Shown here: positions 23,870 through 28,353 of the stretch, one piece after another
Position numbering within the stretch: the stretch's first letter is position 1
Layout of the letters: the number at the start of each line of letters is the position of its first letter
NCBI GenBank assembly: GCA_934463345.1
Contig: CAKSJL010000017.1
Coordinates: 1 to 28,353, forward strand
Direction of reading: 5' to 3'
Length of the DNA: 28,353 nt
From: an uncultured Oscillospiraceae bacterium
Lineage (GTDB): Bacteria > Bacillota > Clostridia > Oscillospirales > Ruminococcaceae
Notes under the pieces: generated by a model
Database searches by the model: none
Told to the model about the DNA's origin: nothing
The model's input: only the letters and a program-made list of their open reading frames with translations
Program-made: the position numbers and the translations under genes

Positions 23870-25138
23870 TTACAAACTGATAAGATCCCTGTCAATCATT
23901 TCCTGGGCAGCAAGCATTACTCCCGTCTTACCGCTTGTATAGGTTATGCCTCCCTGCATCCAGACAGCAAATGGTTCACGAAGCGGAGCGTCTGCTGAAA
24001 GCTCAATGGAAGCACCCATATTAAACGCTCCGGCAGCCATTATTACCTGACTCTCATAACCCGGCATATCCCATGGTTCGGGAGTTACAAACGAATCCAC
24101 CGGCGCACCCTTCTGAATTCCGCAGCAGAACGCTTTAAGCAGCTCAGGATCTCCGAATTTTATTGCTGTTATGATATCCCCTCTTGTTTCGTCCGGCTTT
24201 GGAAAGGCTTCAAATCCAAGAAGACTGAAAAGCGCTCCGGCAAAGTCGGCAGTTTTTTTTGCATTTGCAACAACATCCGGCGCCATAAAAAGTCCCATAA
24301 ACATTTCTTTGTTGTGAGAAAGCGTACAACCAACTTCCTTACCCATTCCAACACATGTAAGTCTGTATGAACAAAGCTCAATAATGTCCTTTCTGCCGGC
24401 AATATATCCTCCTGTCTGAGCAATTCCTCCACCCGGATTCTTTATAAGCGATCCTATTATAACGTCTGCTCCGCACTGAGTTGGTTCAAGCTTTTCAGTA
24501 AATTCACCGTAGCAATTGTCAACCATTATAATCGCATCAGGATTTACCTTTCTGACAGTCCGACACATCTTTTCTATATCATCAATCGTATACGCTGGAC
24601 GCAGCGAATATCCCCTTGAACGCTGTATGTATGCTACTTTAGCTCCGACCGCCTTTTTTTCGATAAGCTCATAGTCCGGCATGCCGTCTGGTTTAAGCTC
24701 CGCCATATCATATTCAACGCCGAAATCAGCAAGTGAGCCGTTACCTTTTTCGCCCCTTATTCCTATGACTTCTTCAAGTGTGTCATACGGACTGCCTGTA
24801 AGGGATACGAGCTTGTCGCCCTTTCTGAGAACGCCCCACAGAGCAGTTGAAAGTGCGTGTGTTCCGGAAACAAAATTGTGTCTGACAAGCGCATCCTCTG
24901 TTCCGAAAACCTCTGCATAAACCTTGTCAAGAACTTCCCTGCCGACATCGCCGTAACCGTAACCGCTGCTGCCGTAAAAGCACTGTTCACTTACACGATT
25001 GTTTATAAAAGCAGACAGCACTTTTCTGCCATTATACTCTTTTATTTCATCAGTCTGACTGAAATCACAAAGCTTCTCCGCCTTCAGCGCAAGCTCTGAC
25101 AGCTTCGGGTCAAACTTGAAAAAGTCATTATTAGTCAT
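23870..25138 (-). CDS. Methionine gamma-lyase-family PLP enzyme (aluminium-resistance/YnbB family)
   Basis: A 422-residue fold-type I PLP enzyme of the family PF06838/COG4100, labelled 'aluminium resistance' or 'methionine gamma-lyase' in databases. The PLP lysine lies in IIGSLIKNPGGGIAQTGGYI; VDNCYGEF supplies the Asp that contacts the pyridine nitrogen; NFVSGTHALSTALWGVLRKG forms the phosphate-binding region. SGYGYGDVGREVLDKVYAEV is typical of the family N-terminus. Substrate has not been settled for this family, so carbon-sulfur lyase activity is only likely. It overlaps the GNAT gene by 8 bp and is last in the murD cluster; no clear terminator follows. Confidence 0.9.
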   Translation of the reverse strand: MTNNDFFKFDPKLSELALKAEKLCDFSQTDEIKEYNGRKVLSAFINNRVSEQCFYGSSGYGYGDVGREVLDKVYAEVFGTEDALVRHNFVSGTHALSTALWGVLRKGDKLVSLTGSPYDTLEEVIGIRGEKGNGSLADFGVEYDMAELKPDGMPDYELIEKKAVGAKVAYIQRSRGYSLRPAYTIDDIEKMCRTVRKVNPDAIIMVDNCYGEFTEKLEPTQCGADVIIGSLIKNPGGGIAQTGGYIAGRKDIIELCSYRLTCVGMGKEVGCTLSHNKEMFMGLFMAPDVVANAKKTADFAGALFSLLGFEAFPKPDETRGDIITAIKFGDPELLKAFCCGIQKGAPVDSFVTPEPWDMPGYESQVIMAAGAFNMGASIELSADAPLREPFAVWMQGGITYTSGKTGVMLAAQEMIDRDLISL

Positions 25139-25907
25139 TATACTGTAATTTTCCTTTCAGAATATTTTCATTTGTATTTTCTGATTTTTCAAGAACATAT
25201 TCTTCCGCAACAGCTTTAAAGCCTATTTCACGATAAAAGCTCTCTCTTATATCAAGGGCATACAAAACAGCCGTTTTACCCCGCTCTTTAAGGTAAGATG
25301 CGAGCCATGTCAGAAATGTTCTTGCATATCCGCTTCCTCGTGCCGCTGCTCTTGTAGCAACCTGAGAAACCAGAACATTATCATTTATGTCATATGACAG
25401 CGTTGCGGTCGTGGAATTTTTATATGTCATAACATGGCTTATGCCATGTCTCACTCTGTGTGACGTATCTGCAAGCCACAGAGAATAATCCGCCAGATTT
25501 GGAAAGCCTTCATTGAGGATACTGTAAACTTCGTCAAGCTTTGGTTCAAAGTCAACATCATTTTCAGCATCAGGAACGTCCACACCGCAGACAAGCTGAA
25601 ATGTTGTTCTGTGAAGCGCATTATAACCGCTGTTTTTTATCATTCCAACTGCCTTACTGTCACCCTCTATTCTGAACGGCTTATGCATATCCACAAAAAT
25701 ATTCAGCTCATCACTCTCAAAGCTGCTTCCATGTATAAGCATTGTCGAATTTATTATCAGCATCAGCGCTTCACCGCTTTTAAAAAAACGGCAGAAATCA
25801 TAGCCTGTACCATACGCTTTAAAATATGATAGTATGCGGCGTCCGCAGCAGGTTTCAGCAAGAACGCTTTCGGGTATTTCGCTGTCATTTTCAATCTGCT
25901 TTATCAT
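25131..25907 (-). CDS. GNAT-family N-acetyltransferase
   Basis: A 258-residue protein with a C-terminal GNAT domain. The acetyl-CoA-binding motif A is VSQVATRAAARGSGYARTFL (R-x-x-G-x-G/A form), followed by the helix LTWLASYLKERGKTAVLYAL and motif B-like ESFYREIGFKAVAEEYVLEK. The first 120 residues carry no motif that I recognise. The acceptor is unknown. It overlaps the upstream peptidase by 4 bp (ATGA) and the downstream PLP gene by 8 bp, so its translation is probably coupled; it has no strong ribosome binding site of its own. Confidence 0.82.
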   Translation of the reverse strand: MIKQIENDSEIPESVLAETCCGRRILSYFKAYGTGYDFCRFFKSGEALMLIINSTMLIHGSSFESDELNIFVDMHKPFRIEGDSKAVGMIKNSGYNALHRTTFQLVCGVDVPDAENDVDFEPKLDEVYSILNEGFPNLADYSLWLADTSHRVRHGISHVMTYKNSTTATLSYDINDNVLVSQVATRAAARGSGYARTFLTWLASYLKERGKTAVLYALDIRESFYREIGFKAVAEEYVLEKSENTNENILKGKLQYND

Positions 25908-26929
25908 AGCTTCATTTCAGCCGCCTTTTCAATTAATGCATACACCATGTTACGGCAGGCTTCAAGGTCTCTTATATCAGCCGCACAGGATGGAGAATGC
26001 AGATATCTGCATGGTGCAGAAACTGCAATTGTTTTAACGCCGCCTCTTGACGTGTGTATTGCGCCGCTGTTGTTTCCTCCGGCAATTGTGGTTTTTGTCT
26101 GGCATGGAATATTTTTTTCCCTGGCAATCTCAAATGCTGCCTTATACAGTTCCCTGTCGTACATTGTGCTTCTGTCCATAAATGAAACCACAGCGCCCTT
26201 GCCAAGATGACACACCTGTTTCCTTTCGTCAACATTGTCGGCGTCAGCAGCAGTTGTTGTCTCAATTGCAATCGCAATATCAGGGTTGACTGTATAGGCT
26301 GCCGCCCTTGCACCTCTGAGCCCGATTTCCTCCTGAACCGAAAATGTGAAATACAAATCATAGGGAAGCTCATGCTCAATCATATCGATCATAAGCGCAC
26401 AGCCGAAACGATCATCGATCGCCTTGGAAATTATCATGTTTTCACCGCACTGTATATATTCTGTGCTGAAATATGCACAATCGCCAGGCGAAACATATTT
26501 CTCTGCTTCTTCCTTGTCAGCTGCCCCTATGTCAATGTAAAGAGAATCCATTTCTGCCGGTTTTTCACGTTCATCAGCCGAAAGATTATGAACAGCCTTA
26601 GCGCCGATGACGCCGTTTAATGAATGTTCTCCGACAGTCACCTGTCTGCCGATAACAACAGACGGGTCAATTCCGCCGACTTCTGCAAAGGTAAGCGTTC
26701 CGTCAGACTGAACTGAAGTTATTATAAGCCCGACTTCATCCATATGAGCGTCAATCATTATTTTATTTTCAGGTTCACGAAGCCCCTTTTTAAAGGCTAT
26801 GATATTTCCAAGCTTGTCTACGGAGCATCCTGCCTTATCGCTTATCTGATTCAGGATATATTCCCTCACCTTTTCTTCACGTCCGGATGTTCCGTTTAAT
26901 TCACACAGTGCTTTTAAATGTTCAAGCAT
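25904..26929 (-). CDS. M42-family metallo-aminopeptidase (first downstream paralogue)
   Basis: A 341-residue dinuclear-metal aminopeptidase (M42, glutamyl aminopeptidase/TET-like; FrvX/YsdC relatives), cytoplasmic and likely forming large oligomers that trim peptides. Metal and catalytic residues visible: H62 and D64 in MIDAHMDEVG, D172 in KAIDDRFG, E200-E201 in SVQEEIGLRGA, E223 in AIAIETTTAAD, and the last His in CRYLHSPS. GGAGG lies eight bases before the ATG, inside the upstream gene, and the two genes overlap by 8 bp. It is paralogous to the gene at 26922-27950. Confidence 0.94.
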   Translation of the reverse strand: MLEHLKALCELNGTSGREEKVREYILNQISDKAGCSVDKLGNIIAFKKGLREPENKIMIDAHMDEVGLIITSVQSDGTLTFAEVGGIDPSVVIGRQVTVGEHSLNGVIGAKAVHNLSADEREKPAEMDSLYIDIGAADKEEAEKYVSPGDCAYFSTEYIQCGENMIISKAIDDRFGCALMIDMIEHELPYDLYFTFSVQEEIGLRGARAAAYTVNPDIAIAIETTTAADADNVDERKQVCHLGKGAVVSFMDRSTMYDRELYKAAFEIAREKNIPCQTKTTIAGGNNSGAIHTSRGGVKTIAVSAPCRYLHSPSCAADIRDLEACRNMVYALIEKAAEMKL

Positions 26930-27950
26930 CAGCAGTTCCTCCGTCCTTTAACATCGCAGCAAGCAGTCTGCCAGTATTTTCAACATCCTCTATCTTTATA
27001 ATTTCGGATGGTGTATGCATGTATTTAAGCGGTATGGATATAGTTCCTGCCATGCATCCGCTTTTATTAACGCTGAACTGGTCGGCATTAGTGGATGTAA
27101 GCCCGTTCATTACTTCGCTCTGATAAGGAATATCATTCTCCTTGCATATCCTTATTATTTCCCCGGAAAGGGTTTTTGAAAGCGACGGCGATACGCCTAT
27201 CATAGGACCTTTTCCAAGCTTTCCGCATTTATATTCACAGTCGCCGGAAGTATAAGCAAAGCTTACGTCAACAGCAAGCGCAATCGCCGGGTTGACGTCA
27301 TAAGCTGCGATTTTCGCACCCCTTTCTCCAAGTTCCTCCTGAGTTGAAAAAACAACGGTCAGTCCGCCGTCGAGCTTCGTATCCTTTAAAAGCTCAAGTG
27401 AATACAGCACGGCTGCCACGCCACAGCGATCATCAAGCGCACGTCCGGTAACTTCATTGTTTAAAAGCTCCTTAAACTGTGTTGCAAATGAGATCCTGTC
27501 GCCAAAGGATACTATTTCAGCCGCTTCATCGTGATCCATGCCGATATCTATCAGCATATCCTCAATTTTTGAAGCCTTACCCTTTTCACCGCCTGAGAGA
27601 TGCGGAGGTATTGAACACACTGTTCCGGGAATATTTCTGCTGCCATGAACAGTCACACGCTGCGCCGGAAGCAGACGTCTGTCAATTCCGCCGACATTTG
27701 AAAATCTCAGGAAACCGTTTTCAGTTATATCGGTAACAATAAGTCCCACCTGATCTATATGCGCATCTATCATTATGCGGTTTTCATATCTTGAATTGTC
27801 TCCGAAAACGCCGTATACGTTTCCATTTTTTATAAAGCACTCGTCCGTATAGCTTCTAAGCATTTCCAGTGCAGTTTCAGCAGCATTTTTTTCATCGCCG
27901 GAAACGCCATCAGCCATCGAAAGCTTTACAAGTATTTCTTTTACATCCAT
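26922..27950 (-). CDS. M42-family metallo-aminopeptidase (paralogue next to murD)
   Basis: A 342-residue M42 peptidase with the same layout as its neighbour: H64 and D66 in MIDAHIDQVG, GRALDDRCG, STQEELGERGA, LAVDVSFAYTSGD and the final His in LKYMHTPSEI. It differs clearly in sequence from the downstream copy, so the pair is an old duplication or acquisition rather than a recent one. Mixed TET-type complexes of related M42 subunits with different specificities are known in archaea, which would fit a pair. GGAG lies eight bases before the ATG. It overlaps the murD stop by one base (TGATG). Confidence 0.94.
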   Translation of the reverse strand: MDVKEILVKLSMADGVSGDEKNAAETALEMLRSYTDECFIKNGNVYGVFGDNSRYENRIMIDAHIDQVGLIVTDITENGFLRFSNVGGIDRRLLPAQRVTVHGSRNIPGTVCSIPPHLSGGEKGKASKIEDMLIDIGMDHDEAAEIVSFGDRISFATQFKELLNNEVTGRALDDRCGVAAVLYSLELLKDTKLDGGLTVVFSTQEELGERGAKIAAYDVNPAIALAVDVSFAYTSGDCEYKCGKLGKGPMIGVSPSLSKTLSGEIIRICKENDIPYQSEVMNGLTSTNADQFSVNKSGCMAGTISIPLKYMHTPSEIIKIEDVENTGRLLAAMLKDGGTADA

Positions 27951-28353
27951 CAGGAAAGCTCCTTTACAAGATTTTTAAAGTGTATTCCTCTTGCTTCAAA
28001 GTTCGGATAAAGATCAAAGCTTGCGCATGCCGGTGAAAGCGTTACAATATCTCCGGTTGATGCAAGTTTTCTTGCAGTTTCAACAGCTTCCTCCATAGAT
28101 GAAACATGAACGATTCTCAGGCATTCAGAGTTGTATTTTTCCGAACCCTTGACAGCTGCCTCAATTTTATCTGCGGTAACTCCCATAAGTATAAGTATCT
28201 TAACCTTCTCGTTAACTGTATCAGCCATAGGCTCAAACGGTATCTTTTTATCATATCCGCCTGCGATGACAATGAGCTTCTGATTAAACGAATTAAGTCC
28301 GGCAAGAACTCTTGTAGGGCTTGTTGCAATACTGTCGTTGTACCATTTTACAC
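27950..28353 (-). CDS. murD: UDP-N-acetylmuramoyl-L-alanine--D-glutamate ligase, C-terminal part (partial)
   Basis: MurD adds D-glutamate to UDP-MurNAc-L-Ala in the cytoplasmic stage of peptidoglycan synthesis. Only the last 133 codons are in the window; the 5' part lies beyond the right edge. The frame from the edge reads VKWYNDSIATSPTRVLAGL, which is the Mur ligase C-terminal-domain motif (NDSxATxP), then KLIVIAGGYDKKIPFEP, a MurD-type IAGGxDK. The end VTLSPACASFDLYPNFEARG is the MurD-type SPACASFD motif. An internal ATG at 28228 is not the start. It is the first visible gene of the five-gene cluster. Confidence 0.93.
   Translation of the reverse strand, partial: VKWYNDSIATSPTRVLAGLNSFNQKLIVIAGGYDKKIPFEPMADTVNEKVKILILMGVTADKIEAAVKGSEKYNSECLRIVHVSSMEEAVETARKLASTGDIVTLSPACASFDLYPNFEARGIHFKNLVKELS

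Noticed and set aside
27950..28228. Separate 92-residue gene starting at 28228
   Set aside because: The frame continues upstream to the window edge with MurD C-terminal motifs, so the ATG is internal.

Overview
The window looks like chromosomal DNA from a motile, strictly fermentative low-GC Firmicute, most likely a clostridium of the Ruminococcus/Oscillospiraceae kind. The reasons are a flgB-flgC-fliE-fliF-fliG flagellar operon, pyruvate formate-lyase with its activase, a T-box in front of thrS, many AT-rich TTGNNN-N17-TATAAT promoters, and a zinc-ribbon/PASTA kinase-like protein. No tRNA, rRNA, CRISPR array or complete insertion sequence was seen. Species assignment is inference.

Layout, left to right. 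Positions 1-3764 (minus): flagellar basal-body operon, cut at the left edge inside fliG. 3893-7324 (minus): one very large UPF1-like SF1 helicase with a C-terminal winged helix and its own promoter. 7534-12318 (minus): a MarR regulator, a heterodimeric multidrug-type ABC exporter and a cytidylate-kinase-like protein; the MarR promoter carries two palindromes that look like autoregulatory operators. 12553-15043 (minus): a TIGR03960 radical-SAM protein and its TIGR03936 partner, overlapping by 8 bp. 15044-15627: a long intergenic region holding a 109-bp MITE-like element and the pflB promoter and leader. 15628-19340 (plus): pflB, a terminator, a small P-loop kinase with its own promoter, and pflA. 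19413-21701 (minus): thrS preceded by a T-box with an ACC (Thr) specifier. 21767-23683 (minus): a membrane-anchored PASTA protein whose kinase domain has lost several catalytic residues. 23870-28353 (minus): a tightly overlapping cluster, murD (cut at the right edge), two M42 aminopeptidases, a GNAT acetyltransferase and a methionine-gamma-lyase-family PLP enzyme.

How the genes relate: most blocks are housekeeping (motility, formate/acetyl-CoA fermentation, threonyl-tRNA charging, peptidoglycan precursor synthesis). The less ordinary parts are the predicted PASTA pseudokinase, the MITE, the MarR operator pair, a shared short palindromic repeat near 7410 and 21722, the P-loop gene lodged between pflB and pflA, and the coupling of murD to peptidase and PLP-enzyme genes. 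Start codons were reassigned for flgB, the helicase, the cytidylate-kinase-like gene, both ABC genes, pflB, the P-loop gene and thrS, because well-placed ribosome binding sites sit inside the longest open frames.
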